Part shown: positions 47,100-58,011 of the stretch, one piece after another
How positions within the stretch are numbered: position 1 is the stretch's first letter
How the letters are laid out: the number at the start of each line of letters is the position of its first letter
Assembly (NCBI GenBank): GCA_027946555.1
Contig: JAPEVC010000101.1
Coordinates: forward strand, 60,176 to 124,175
DNA: 64,000 bases
Source of the DNA: Gnomoniopsis sp. IMI 355080
Lineage: Eukaryota; Ascomycota; Sordariomycetes; Diaporthales; Gnomoniaceae
Direction: 5' to 3'
The notes under the pieces: model-generated
Seen by the model: only the letters and a program-made list of their open reading frames with translations
Told to the model about the DNA's origin: nothing
Databases searched by the model: none
Made by a program: the position numbers and the translations under genes

Positions 47100-47483
47100 C
47101 TAGCAGCAGCAAGTACAGCATTCCCAACAGGCGACGCAGCACGCGCCTGCGCATAGACCACAGCATATATCGCCTCCATCGACGCCTCCTCGAAGTCCAA
47201 CCATTTTCATCGGCTCCTCGGGTTCCTGGTGGAAGAAGTCATTAGTAAGGTTTTGAATGCCAATGGGCATCCGGAATGAATCGGAGCTAGAGACGGGCAC
47301 CTCGGCGTTGGCGGGGTCCGGGTTCAGCGGTATTGCAATTGTTCTCCAGTCAGACAGCCGGAGGAATGGGAAACATACCGGCTGTTCATCTTCGATCTTT
47401 GGAGTTTGTATCATGGCTGGGTTCAGCTTTTTGGGCGCCTCCATGGGGGCATTCTTCATCTCAACAGTGTCGGTGACGGCCAT
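47100..47483 (-). CDS. CYSTM-type small Cys-rich membrane protein, 76 aa
   Basis: Proposed CDS is complement(join(47100..47225,47379..47483)). The 153-nt intron (47226-47378) has GTATGT, a near-ideal TACTAAT branch and CCACCAG, but is a multiple of three without stops, so the unspliced frame reads as 127 aa. The spliced product is 35 polar residues, then EPEEPMKMVGLRGG and a C-terminal Cys module (ICCGLCAGACC..CWECCTCCC), the CYSTM arrangement in which a Cys-rich helix sits at the very C-terminus. CYSTM proteins are tail-anchored or palmitoylated plasma-membrane proteins linked to stress or metal tolerance in fungi and plants. Role here is inferred only. The ATG at 47483 has ATCGCC before it and a good +4 G. 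Confidence 0.65.
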   Translation of the reverse strand: MAVTDTVEMKNAPMEAPKKLNPAMIQTPKIEDEQPVCFPFLRLSDWRTIAIPLNPDPANAEVPVSSSDSFRMPIGIQNLTNDFFHQEPEEPMKMVGLRGGVDGGDICCGLCAGACCVACWECCTCCC

Positions 47484-48519
47484 CGCGTAGGTAGTGGAGT
47501 GGATGCGCAGACTTTCTGGGCCCGGCGAGTGTCGTGAGAGGATTTACCAGTGGAAGGCTTGAATATTGAAGCCTAAAACCTTGCGAACTTTCCAGTTCGT
47601 TCAATCTATGGGTGCGGCGGCTTGAGGAGGAAGATATGTAACGCACCACAGAAAATTCTGGAAAGTCGGCGAGGCCCTTCATTTGTGAGGAGTATTAAAG
47701 AACGCTCGTAACGAACATCTCGGCATTGCTATAAAGTTCGCATGAGAAACTAGCTTATATTGGTACCGTCATGCCCAGCCTCGGGTTGTTCAGATCTTTG
47801 GTTGGCGGGGTGGGCCTTGTACGCCTCACAAAAAATGAAGGCATGACTATGTGCTGGCGGCTGACGTGAGGTCATCTGCTCCAGGCTGTGTCATGCACAC
47901 ACAGGGGATCGTTGCATGGACTCATACAGAGAAATGATCGCGGTTGTGGATTGAATTTGTAGCTGTTGGTCAGGATTGTTGATGAAGAGCTTGAAGGGTC
48001 TTCTGTGTGCGGTTGACCGTTGGCCAACTAAATTCCCAATCAGCAACACCCCCCCCCCCCACAAAAGCCTCCTGGCTACGTAAACTCATCAGTTCTGGAG
48101 AATAAATAGAGAACTACCCCGTTGTCTCGATCATAATCTGAACAGCGTACGTAGTCAAATAATTGAAGTTGCAACTTCTTCAATGTTGCTGCGGCTGTGG
48201 CTCAAGTGCCCTTCCCTCTATAATGTGCGAAGTGGTGTTGGTGTTGTATGTACCGGATGAGGAAGTCGCATTTCTTCTTCACACATCATGACTTCCTCAA
48301 TTCCTGGAAGCAAGAAAGCACCATGGCTGCCTGATGTCAATTCAGACGGACTTTCTTCTACTTTGAGACGCCTGTTTGGCGGCATTGATCTTTCAACTTG
48401 TCTTCAATCGTCTCGTTATCCAGCATCTAACCTCCCTACTGGTAGTGTCCTTCGATTCACTTACAAATATTCATTGCCAGTGTCTCTCTCCGGGAAATAC
48501 ACAATCCCTACTCGTAGAG
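47484..48519. other. Divergent spacer with C12 tract
   Basis: The spacer between the CYSTM gene (-) and the coiled-coil locus (+) includes a C12 tract (48049-48060). An ATG frame at 48288-48542 may be a true first exon of the coiled-coil gene: a 76-nt intron from GTAGTG (48442) to CTCGTAG would join it in phase to the MDHSS start at 48520. Confidence 0.5.
48049..48060. repeat. Poly-C tract, C12
   Basis: Twelve consecutive C in the promoter side of the coiled-coil locus. Possible slippage or assembly weak point. Confidence 0.8.
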
Positions 48520-51500
48520 ATGGATCACTCATCAAACAATAGTCCCGATCCACCTGATGGCGCTATTGAAGTCGCTGCCGACGAGGACTCCCAAGAGTCC
48601 AACACGCTCCAATATGCCATGAAACCACTGCCAGACACTCAGCCGACTAGTCAGGACTACCAGCAAATCTCTCCTGAGAGAATTCACACTTGTGATGCTC
48701 CATTGATCTCGCGGCCTACTCAGCCCGATGCCGATGACCTGAGCATTGGCTTCAGCTACGACAAGCCAGCGGCCGTCAAGCCAGGCCAGTTCAGCGGGAG
48801 AGTCCAAACGAAGCTTTTCAATCCCATCGCGGGGGCTTCCACTCGCAATGAAGACCCTGAGATACCGGTTGAACCTCACTCAGAGCAATCAAACGCTGCT
48901 CGAGGTGCTGTGAACGTCAACGTCAACCCTGGCATACTTACGAGTCTTCCTTCGCCTCGAGACAAGAGAGTGACTCAGGAAACTCCGGAAACGCAAGCAG
49001 CCCAGGATCTCCCTCTTTCTTATCATGGCTATCAGGCACCTCATATCATACAGAACAACCAATACCCTCACTTCGAGCAAGACATGCCGACTGCAGCTCC
49101 CCTTACTCGAAAGAAACAGCGGTTCCCAGACTATCAGCCGACATACCGTACTCTGGAACCGCAACAACAGCTTCCCACGCCTGAAACTTCTTTCGGTACT
49201 GCTGATGTGAACAGAACCGTGAGCTCATTGCCCGAACATGACCTGGCATTTACTAATGCTGCCGACATACAACAAAACCGTCAGCGTCACCCTGCCATGT
49301 CGAGCACCATCAGCAACTGCCAGCAGAAGACACGTACTTCATTTCAAAATGACGTCTCGGTCTCATCGTCTCGACCGCCCAGATCAATGCCTGGATCGTC
49401 TCCTCGTGTTACTGCGATCAATAGACCTACGAAGGACAGCCACCAGCGAACGTCCAGGCTGAGTACCCCTGCGACGCGACCACGATCCGGTGGATCTTCC
49501 CTCCGGTCCAGTCATTCCATAGTCAAGTCGAACAGCAAGGCAAAGCGCAAATCCCACCCTGCACAAGTGTCATCTTCATCCCGCTCTTCAAGCCGCTCCG
49601 CTGATCATGGTGAAGAATCGCCATCTATGAAGCAGCGGTCCAAGTGGACGCCAGCGGAATTGCTGCAGAATCGGTTTCATCAAAAGCTAGTCACAACCGC
49701 AGCGGACCTTGCTGGCTGTTTCAACGACAAGTTTGCAGATATCGGAGCAGAGGTGGATCAACACCTGCAGACGATTTCTGATCTCAAAAAGGGTATGAGC
49801 AAACAACGAAACGACCTATCTCGTTACAAGGATTGTATCTTAGGGAAAGACGACAAAATTCAACAGCTTGAAGAGCATTGCAACCAGCTTATCGCCCAGG
49901 TTGACAGCACGCAGCAGGAGCTTGATGCCCGCTCAACCAAGGTTTCCAAGCTCGAGGAAAAGTGCCGCTCGTATAAAGACTTTTTAAACAATGCTGTTAT
50001 CGAGCAACAAGCGCTGTACAAGGCTACCAAGGCAAAGTGCGACGGAGCGGTCACCAAAATACAAGCCGAGGAGCGCAGGCGAATTGCCTTGCAGGAACAA
50101 GAGTGCAAAAAGGCCGAGAAGGCTCGAGAGAAACTCGACCAACTAGTCCAGTCGACCGTGAGTGAGTACAAGCAGAAGGAGCGGGAGTGTAAGTGATGTC
50201 CAGAAGCCAAAGTGTGTGCTTGACGACTGATTTTTCTAGTCAACAACCAGATCGAGATTCTGAACCAAAAAGTTCAAGAACGCGAAGCGGATGTCATGCG
50301 AGAGCGAGAGACAGCACAAGTATTGCTCCGGCAAAATGACAGCATCAGAAATATCCAAAACACTTTGAGTACCTTTAAGGCTCAAATTGAAGAAGTGGTC
50401 GGTAAGTTGAACGAGGGTACTGTTCAGCAGAACCAGCAAGATGACCAATCGGCCAAAGAAGTGCATGTGAAGTATGTATCCAATTCTCGAGCGCGTCAGG
50501 AACAAGACTGACCAAGCAGGCTCGACCAAATTATGCACTTGCTCAGAGTCCTAGATGAGCGAACCCTCCAGCTTCCAACAGCCGAACTTTCCAAGGAATT
50601 GCACGAGCTGAATGAGCAGACTGTAGTTTCGTTAGTCTAACAATGAGCCCTTGGATCCATATGCTTTGCTAATAAGGGACAGAGTTTTCGAGAAGCTTGA
50701 GCCCATGATTGCTGCTCAAGTTCAAACCAAAACCAGTCTCGACGCTCTGGTTTCGGGTGTCGAAGCGTGCATGAACGACATCTGGGAAGAGCTTAATGAG
50801 CGTCAGACGATGCTCGAAAACTTGTACCTTAAACAAGAAGCTCAACGCGAGCAGCGAGTCAATCTTTTGCAGCAGGAGATAGAAGGGTTGGAAGAAGAAC
50901 TTGCTCAACAAAATCAGTTGTTTTTCCGTTCTGAACAGGATCTTCGACTACGAGAGGCAACTATCAACAAAATGCAGCTCGATATGGCAAGCCTGGCGCA
51001 GGAAAAGGAGCAGCATCTCGCTGTATCAAAGCATATTGACCGCCTTCGCGAAGAGCACGCCAGATTGATGGAGGAATCTGCTACCAAGGCGTCTTTGGTA
51101 TCCGAGCTTCAGAGCAAGCTCCAGGAGTCTGCCGCCAAGCTCGCATCGGAGGAGCAGAAACACCAGGAGCAAAATGACGAAGTTCAGCGGGTTATGGAAC
51201 AGCAAGTGGCGGAAGCAAGAGCTGCCCAAGTCCAGGCCGTCGAAGCTGCACAGCAGGATGTCATGCTCAGAATGAACGAGGTCAAGACGGACATCGAAGC
51301 GCGGCTTGACCAAGCCTTGCACCGACGCACAGAGTTGCAAACGGAGTTGGACGAAGCAAAGGAGAAGATGACAGCGATCGAAGCTGAGAGGTCCAAAACA
51401 TCGGAGAAGGCTATCACGTTGGAGAACAAGCTTCAGTTGTCCCGGGCTGAAGTAGCCAAGGGCATAGAGCAACTCAGTCTGAAGGATGCAGAGCAACAGG

Positions 51501-52723
51501 CCGCTAAGGAGCAACAGTCGAAGCTTGTCCAAGACCTCCAGACAAAGCTCGCCAGCGCTGAAGGAAGGTTCAATACGCTTTGCAGCAATACCAAGTCGTA
51601 TGATAAGGCTGCGCAGACAATCCTACGCAGCATGAAAGACTGGACGCAGAACTACGCCACCATAAGGTCCATGTTCCGCGACCTACGGAAGAACAGAGAC
51701 AAGGATGGCATTCTCATAGACATCGACATGAAGCTCAAGCCGTTGGTTGAGCTGCAACTACTGCAAACGGCCGTATCACAGTATTGTCAGAGCCAGAAGG
51801 AAGCCGCCCAAATGCTCTCGGAAGATCCTATCACAAACAACACAGCCACCCGAATGCTCCCAGCGTTCGACTCGTTGAACAAGGCCGCTGGCAATCTCCT
51901 GGAAGGAATGAGACGGGTAACTGTGATGAGCCCAGCAAGCAACGTTTCATCCCCTCAGCCACCATCAGTGCAAATCGAGCAGGAACGTAGGCGAATGAGA
52001 GAGCAGCCCAAGTCCATTCTCAAGTTGGTCCCTCGAGCTCAGCAGGACATTGAAGAGGATGCCCGTCGAGAGCTCCTCAGCAACACTTCAATGAACCGTG
52101 GACCTTACAATAGGCCCGTTGCTGGACGTAAGTTACAGACTGCATTGTCGGAGGGTCGCCTGTCTCAGAGAACCCCTTCAAATCCCTCAGGTAGTGACGG
52201 CACCCTGTACCGAGGGGCCGGCACTGCGCCTGGGACCAAGCGCAGGCAGAGTTTCGAGCAACAAGAGGCAGGACGTCCGGAGGGGAAATCGGTCAAGAGA
52301 GAGACTCCAATCAACCCCTTGTCTGGATTCTCCTCGCCTCCCGAGCGCGCGATGACTGCGCAAGGATTTGACTCAATCCCTCATGCTCCGCGTGAGGCAG
52401 GGTGGGGAGGTATGGGCAACAAGGAGCAGCTTAGTTCGCCCGCCCCCTCACAGTCCTCCCAAGAGCAGTCCCAGAGTCAAGCAACCGCCACCGGGTCACA
52501 TATTAACAGTGGCAGTATCAGCATTGGCAGTTCAATCAAAGTCCGCAACAGACCAATCCGGCGCAGCAGCAATGACCCTTTGCATATGTTCTTTACGCAT
52601 CCTCACTCGGCCGACGTGCCCCGCGCGAAGGAGGGATCCCAAGAGTCTTTGACACATTCACAGGATGTTGGCGAGGACCGAAAGTTTCCCATTCTTTTCC
52701 CAAGATACAGCTTCAGACCTTGA
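48520..52723 (+). CDS. Large coiled-coil protein locus, frame break at 50623-50650
   Basis: Exons 48520..50188, 50240..50471 and 50520..50622 join in phase through GT-AG introns. The first about 360 residues are polar and disordered with a basic Ser-rich stretch; then long heptad coils follow (KQRNDLSRYKD, EEHCNQLIAQVDSTQQELD and so on). Without splicing, the third exon runs on to a TAA at 50638-50640. A second open frame, from about 50636 to 52723, continues the same coiled-coil style (over 400 residues of Gln/Glu-rich heptads) and ends in a disordered Ser/Pro tail. No normal intron joins the two: the available phases require removal of 13 or 25 nt, or a 70-nt intron with a poor CGAG acceptor. 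One damaged or mis-sequenced gene is the simplest view; two genes are possible. No family recognised. A structural, SMC-like or synaptonemal-complex-like role is only a guess from the plan. Confidence 0.6.
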
Positions 52724-53306
52724 AGCTTTGGACCTCCGCTCTGACTCGAGTGAATCTTCTGGTAGCCTGGACCTCCGAGCACGACCTGACACCACTGTGT
52801 AAAACATGGCTTTGCAGTTTTTGGAACCTTTAGTTGCTAAAATATCTGTCAAGAAACCATTTCTGAGTGGTTTGAGGATGCATGAAGAAGATGGAAATGA
52901 GGGATCTGGTGCTGATTTGTCTAGCCGACCACAGAGCTTATTGTAATCAGGGATGAGTCTGACTTTGCTCGAAATTGTCCAGAACGTAGCTTGAAATTGA
53001 CCACTGCTTGCTTCATCACCATGCCTCTCAGAAAGGTATTGCAATGTGTGGGAGTACCTTTCCCATCAACTCTCGAGTCAGGCTGAATACCGCGCATACG
53101 ATGTCCACCAGCCCTAGGACTGAAGTATACCATTCATTCGTGGCTCCTTTGCACGAGTGTATTTCCTTCGTCCGTCTATCCGTTTCATTGCAGGGCTCAA
53201 TTCGTAACCGTACAACATGGGTAAATTTGCTCAAGGGGCGCCGTAATATCAGCCGGCAGGCGTTGGTTGTTCCAACTACCGTATATATCTCGACAAGGAC
53301 TGTGGC
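52724..53306. other. Convergent 3' region
   Basis: Between the coiled-coil stop (52723) and the bL33m stop (53307). From 52718 to 52800 another frame reads as a Ser/Asp-rich stretch (ALDLRSDSSESSGSLDLR) up to a TAA, perhaps a lost tail of the coiled-coil protein. Nothing else supported. Confidence 0.4.
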
Positions 53307-53708
53307 TCATCGATGCGAGTTACCTCGTCGTTTCGTCTCGAGGAAAAGTACTTTCCTCCGGACTATTTGTGTTGTAGACGTCAGCGAGGTGCTTCCTGAA
53401 CAGCTCCATGCTAATTTCCCGCTATCGTCGCGCCCGCCAACAAAAGCAGAACGCAGAGTACGATCCGCAGCGTGGCAGATGAGATGGATATGAGTCTTGG
53501 CGCCTCACGTACCGACTGGATCGTATTTCAACATGCTCATTGGCGGCGATGTGCGCGGTCGCGTAAACTGGTAGAAGAACCCGGTCATGGCCATCGAAAT
53601 GAGGCGCACAGAGATGACGCGGGATTTGACTGTTGGGGCGCAATGTGTCAGCAGTCGTCAATTGTCTTCTGCGTTTGGGGATGGGGAGCTTGTACCTTTT
53701 TTGGCCAT
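53307..53708 (-). CDS. MRPL39: Mitochondrial large-subunit ribosomal protein bL33m, 61 aa
   Basis: Proposed CDS is complement(join(53307..53362,53513..53629,53696..53708)), 186 nt. Exon 1 is 13 nt (MAKK plus one base). The introns (66 and 150 nt) are GT-AG and the phases agree. The product begins MAKKVKSRVISVRLISMAMTG and continues FFYQFTRPRTSPPMSMLKYDP, then VVRRKVLFLETKRR. This is the eukaryotic mitochondrial bL33 pattern: MAKK start, I-V-x-L-I-S-M-A-x-TG-FFY, MSMLKYDP and the VLFxE end. It is a component of the mitoribosome 54S subunit; yeast calls it Mrpl39. A short basic tail (GNSHR) follows the usual end. No separate presequence is seen, as in other bL33m. The gene is easily missed because no exon exceeds 120 nt. 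Confidence 0.92.
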
Positions 53709-54552
53709 GACTGCGCGGTTATCGTGGTGGACTTGTTTCCTTCAGCGGCAGCGTCAAGTCGCGGAGAGCGTCAAATTCTCAGGGACGGGATCGAGTTGAC
53801 GTCGTGGGAAAAACACGGCCGAAGTTTAGCCGGCCGAGACCCCGGCTGCGACGTTCTGCAAGTCGGAAGGGTCAAGGAAGAAACTACCACACAACGCTTC
53901 AATATTGCATCATCTAGAAGACAATCCGATTGCACTTATGTAATTATTGAGACCATGATCTCTTGCCGTTTTGTAAAGAGATATCAAGAGGCAAAAGCTG
54001 CAATCTAATGCCGGCTCGATAGACTATTGACCCTTCTGTTGTACAAACGTTGAACCATACGTGAACTGTCCCACAGCCGCTTCTCCAACTTGAGCTATGC
54101 GTTGAATCTATTTCAGCATGATAGAATGCACATATTGAGGCACCTACGTCAATAAAGATGGCTGTATAGAGTCGTCTTCATGAATACCGTATCACTCGCA
54201 GCTCGGATGCTCAGACCCAAAACCGCGAGGATACGAGTCTGTGAAACAGGGCCTGGTGAAGTTTTCACTGGTCGATTCTCTTGAAACTCGTTGATTCTTG
54301 AGGTTATGTATAGGTGGGTATCTGCGCACTATGGGTATGATTGACATCCAACAGTCCCTGAACACGGTCTTTGAATAGGAGAATCAAATAATTCGCACCC
54401 CAAACACCAGCAAATGCTTCAAGACTTGGTTAAATACCTATACATAGAGGTTCCTCGCATTCCTCCCACTCATGGCTACCCAGCTAACCCATAATGTTGA
54501 AGCGACCGGACGTCTCATTTTTGGCAGATCGGTCGCTGTCATTGGCACAAGC
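53709..54552. other. Intergenic between bL33m and GEM1
   Basis: Holds the bL33m promoter and GEM1 3' flank, both on the minus strand. A plus-strand frame at 53472-54008 is antisense to bL33m and unsupported. Nothing else seen. Confidence 0.45.
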
Positions 54553-56514
54553 CTACGAGGAGCTCGCCGACCGCCGCCAGATGATGAGCGCCGCCACGCC
54601 CGCACACGCCGTTGCTCCCAACGCAACATACAAGCTCGTTCTATCAGGCGGCGGCTCCTCGCTCTTTGGGAATGCCGTGCTCGGATTCGTCGCTGCCTCC
54701 GCCAACGCAACAAACAACTCGCTTATACTGTTCCACGTCACGCTCACATGAAGTGGCGTCGGCATCATGAGACTGCTAGTGTACGCATCCGGCTGCAACT
54801 CGCACCGTTGCGTGGTCTTGTCCTTGTCTGCTTTCAATGCAACATAGATCGAGGGCATATCGTCCAGCTGTGGGACCCTTGAGCGTAGATCGACAATGTG
54901 TGAGAAGGAATCTGGGTCGGAGGAGTCGTAGGTGTAGCAGATGAGGTCGCAGGCGTCAAGCCGGGCGCGATTCTCAAGCACAGCTGGTTCGAGCTCACCC
55001 AGCTCTTCTAATATCAGATAACACTGCTTGCCGCCCTGAAGTTCGACACTATTGACAGCACGGCGAGGTTTAATGGTTGGTCGATGTAAGGGGTTGAAAG
55101 ACCGGTTGAGGAAGGCATCGAGCAGGGAGGATTTGCCTGCTCCAGGGGCACCGAGGACGTAGCAGAGAACCACGCCTCGTTCGACGCGGCCAGGTCGCCT
55201 TCTCCTCTTGCGCGCCTTGGTGACTTTGAGAGCGCTTATTGTCGACTCTCTGGGGTTGGAGGCTTCGAAGCCTAAATACGCTAGGTACTCGAGGGTCGTT
55301 TTTGGCTCGAGAAAGGTGGTCATGCTCCATTGGGCGAGCCAACCTTGAAGTGTGATGTGTCCGGCCTCGTTTCGGACCGTTGAAGATGGAAAAGAGGCGT
55401 CTGTCCATGACTGTGGCAAGCCAGGCGTCGGCCTGAACAGCGCTCCGAGCTCCTCATCATTTAATCCACCATCATTATCCTTGTCGAAGAGCAGGAAAAG
55501 ATCCACGAAGAAGCGGTATCCTGCAGGGCTCAATTCCGCGGATGCATACTCTGGAACCTCGAACTTTGGATGCAAGAAGCTATCTTCCAGACTGAGACTA
55601 TCCGTATAGTGGTGCTTCCGCAAGATGATCCATGTAGTCTCATGTCGACCCTTTTCCACCCATATTTTGTTGAGCTGAAGGAATCCCGCCAAGTCCACCC
55701 CTTTGTCCATGTTTGTGCCAGGCGACGATCGGCTGACGGTCAATTTGATATTTTCGAGGTCCTCTTGGGACAAAGGTCTCTCGAACGCCTTGGATTGGAA
55801 CTCGTTCATCTCTTTGTCGTTAAGGTAACCGTCCTGGTCCTTGTCGCTCAAATAGAATATTCTCTTCAAGGCAGATACGCAGAGTGGCTTCAAATTCCCC
55901 TCCTTGTAGTCGAACAGTGGTGCGATCGGGTGTGTCACTGCTTTCTGGCAAAGGAAAAAGACCTCGTTGACGTTCCGATGTTCTCTCGCGCTTGTTCTAA
56001 TGCAGGAGTCGATCTCTCTAAATTCGTGCATGACCGGGAGTATCTCATCATCCACAACCTGGGCAGTGTTGCCTTCCCCGGTCAGATCCGACTTGTTGGC
56101 GCATAGCACTACAGGCACGTTGACACCAAGGGAACGGAAGTAGGGCATCCAGAAAAGAGCAACTCTTTCATAGCTGTAGTGGTCTGAGTAAACCAGTAAT
56201 ATGACGTTGGACTTCCTGATTTCTTTGCGCAGGGTGTTTCGATCTTGGGGTCGAGCAGACGTATCGACGATGGTTGTGGTGACATTCTCGGGGGTACCGA
56301 TGGTGGGCGGTAGGGTGATTGGAGGTAGGACGGCCTGGATTTTGTTCGCGACGAACACGTCCTTGACGAGCGAGGCGATCAAGCTGGACTTGCCCGAGCC
56401 CTCATCACCACACACGCAGATTCGCACTGGCCCATCAGTTGTGTTAGCTCGCCTGTGTGCGGAAGCAGGGCGCGGGAAGTTGAGAAAAAGAGCTAACAAC
56501 TTGCCTGTAGCCAT
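54553..56514 (-). CDS. GEM1: Mitochondrial Rho GTPase Miro/GEM1, 627 aa
   Basis: Proposed CDS is complement(join(54553..56426,56505..56514)). The 10-nt first exon (ATGGCTACAG) is followed by a 78-nt GC-AG intron (GCAAGT donor, CTAAC branch, GGCCAG acceptor). Splicing yields MATVRICVCGDEGSGKSSL, the canonical Miro start; reading through would insert 26 residues in front of the P-loop. Domains are an N-terminal GTPase (P-loop about residues 10-17, NKSD at about 114), EF-hand DKDQDGYLNDKE at 198-209, EF-hand DKDNDGGLNDEE at 318-329, a second GTPase-like domain with GAPGAGKSS at 429-437, and a C-terminal tail anchor (about 601-621) with a short basic end. GEM1 sits in the mitochondrial outer membrane and acts in mitochondrial inheritance and ER contact sites. 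Length matches yeast Gem1. Promoter region faces creC. Confidence 0.94.
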   Translation of the reverse strand: MATGKLLALFLNFPRPASAHRRANTTDGPVRICVCGDEGSGKSSLIASLVKDVFVANKIQAVLPPITLPPTIGTPENVTTTIVDTSARPQDRNTLRKEIRKSNVILLVYSDHYSYERVALFWMPYFRSLGVNVPVVLCANKSDLTGEGNTAQVVDDEILPVMHEFREIDSCIRTSAREHRNVNEVFFLCQKAVTHPIAPLFDYKEGNLKPLCVSALKRIFYLSDKDQDGYLNDKEMNEFQSKAFERPLSQEDLENIKLTVSRSSPGTNMDKGVDLAGFLQLNKIWVEKGRHETTWIILRKHHYTDSLSLEDSFLHPKFEVPEYASAELSPAGYRFFVDLFLLFDKDNDGGLNDEELGALFRPTPGLPQSWTDASFPSSTVRNEAGHITLQGWLAQWSMTTFLEPKTTLEYLAYLGFEASNPRESTISALKVTKARKRRRRPGRVERGVVLCYVLGAPGAGKSSLLDAFLNRSFNPLHRPTIKPRRAVNSVELQGGKQCYLILEELGELEPAVLENRARLDACDLICYTYDSSDPDSFSHIVDLRSRVPQLDDMPSIYVALKADKDKTTQRCELQPDAYTSSLMMPTPLHVSVTWNSISELFVALAEAATNPSTAFPKSEEPPPDRTSLYVALGATACAGVAALIIWRRSASSS

Positions 56515-58011
56515 GGCGAATGCAGGCTATGCCATGCCAGAAAGCCAATTGGTGGATGTTCCCAGGTTTGAGGCAGTTATATGTTGTCGGTCTTTTGTCG
56601 TAGTGCTAGGTCACTCCACTCGGCGACTGTGGTCTGTTGTCGTGGCACTTGGTGGAGGGGTAGCTTCGAGTCGAGCAATTGCAATTGAGTGCAGTTGGCT
56701 TGCACTGGTAGAGTGGCACAGTCGTCTGAGTATCGTTATGGGTTGAATGAATTTGGTCGTCAGCTCCTGGAGAGTACCGGGTCAGGTATATGGGGCAGGT
56801 AATGGTAGCTTGCAGAAGGGAGGAATGGTAAACAAGTGGTGCCAGTGTTGTCAGGTCGGGAGATGGCCATATGGCAATCTCCGTGGGTTGTCACAACCAG
56901 TCACACAGCCTAGCTCTAGCTCGTGACCCCTCAACTTCATTTCACACTTCTTCTCTGCTGCAAACCTGGATACTGCCCACCACTTTGCCCCAACTTGTCT
57001 TAATTAAGAAGTCAATCTTGTATTTCATATCTACAAGCAGACAGATTGTCAAATTGACAAGCTGTTGGCAAGGTGCTTGTCTAGCCTGCCCAAGATTGGA
57101 ATCGTGCTAGTCTGAAGAGTCTCAAGACTGGGTAGCCTTTCAAACCTGTAGTCCGCCATATAATATCATGCTGGGCATTTGCATATAACATGAACGGAGA
57201 CAGCCCCTATTAAAATCGACCCAATGTCGAAGAGGTCTTCAACAGCTTGTTGGTATGAGAATATTATAGAGCACAGTTCAAAGGACACAGCTCAGGGTTC
57301 TACCAAAGGATTCTCCATTTACCATACTTACCCCACACTCTAACCTCGACCCGACCCCAAGCTCACAGGGCTGGCAGGGACCAGGGCAGGGGCTACCGGC
57401 GCAACGGGCAACGGGCAACTTTGAATGGTCCCAAGACCTCGGGACCACCATCCAAGAGTCGAGGGGTCTTTTCCGACGGCAATGCTTTCTTCCTCTCCAT
57501 CTTCTCGGTATCCTTGCTTACATTCATGCTCTTCCATTAGCATCATTCCAGACTGTCGAAGACCCTAGAGCGAGAGAGTGAGAGAGACGCTCGTCCTCCA
57601 TCCAGGGCACTCGATATCCTGTCGATCAAAAACCACAGCGGTGTCACTCTCACTTCGGACGGCAACCCGCATTTGAATTGTCTCCCTGCATATGTTGCGA
57701 CCCTGCGGTCGCACATTGAACTCGAACAGGCGATTCCAAATACAAAGTATTGCACTTGGTCAATTGAACCGCTTTCGAGGTGACAGTCGTCCACCTGTTA
57801 CATCCGGGCAGTACCAGAGTGTCCACAGGGTTCCGCTTTATGGACATTTCCAGCTGCTAGATTGAGGTGTATACACACACCTTCCTCACCTTAACCCGCC
57901 AAGGAATTACCTCACCTCACATCGGAACTCTAGCCTTGCAGCTACCATGTTGTGAGAATTTTATCCTTCTTGTCTTCTCTCTGATCTGCAGATACCACCC
58001 AAACAGTTACC
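56515..58011. promoter_or_regulatory. Divergent promoter GEM1 / creC with probable leader intron
   Basis: A 1.5-kb spacer. Near the creC start, GTGAGA (57952) to CTGCAG (57990) looks like a leader intron of about 40 nt. An ATG just before it (57947) would, after splicing, open a 34-codon frame overlapping the creC start out of frame. No separate gene seen. Confidence 0.4.

Noticed and set aside
53472..54008. 178-codon plus-strand frame
   Set aside because: Antisense to the bL33m exons, which match a conserved family; composition (many Cys, Trp, Arg) is that of a chance frame.
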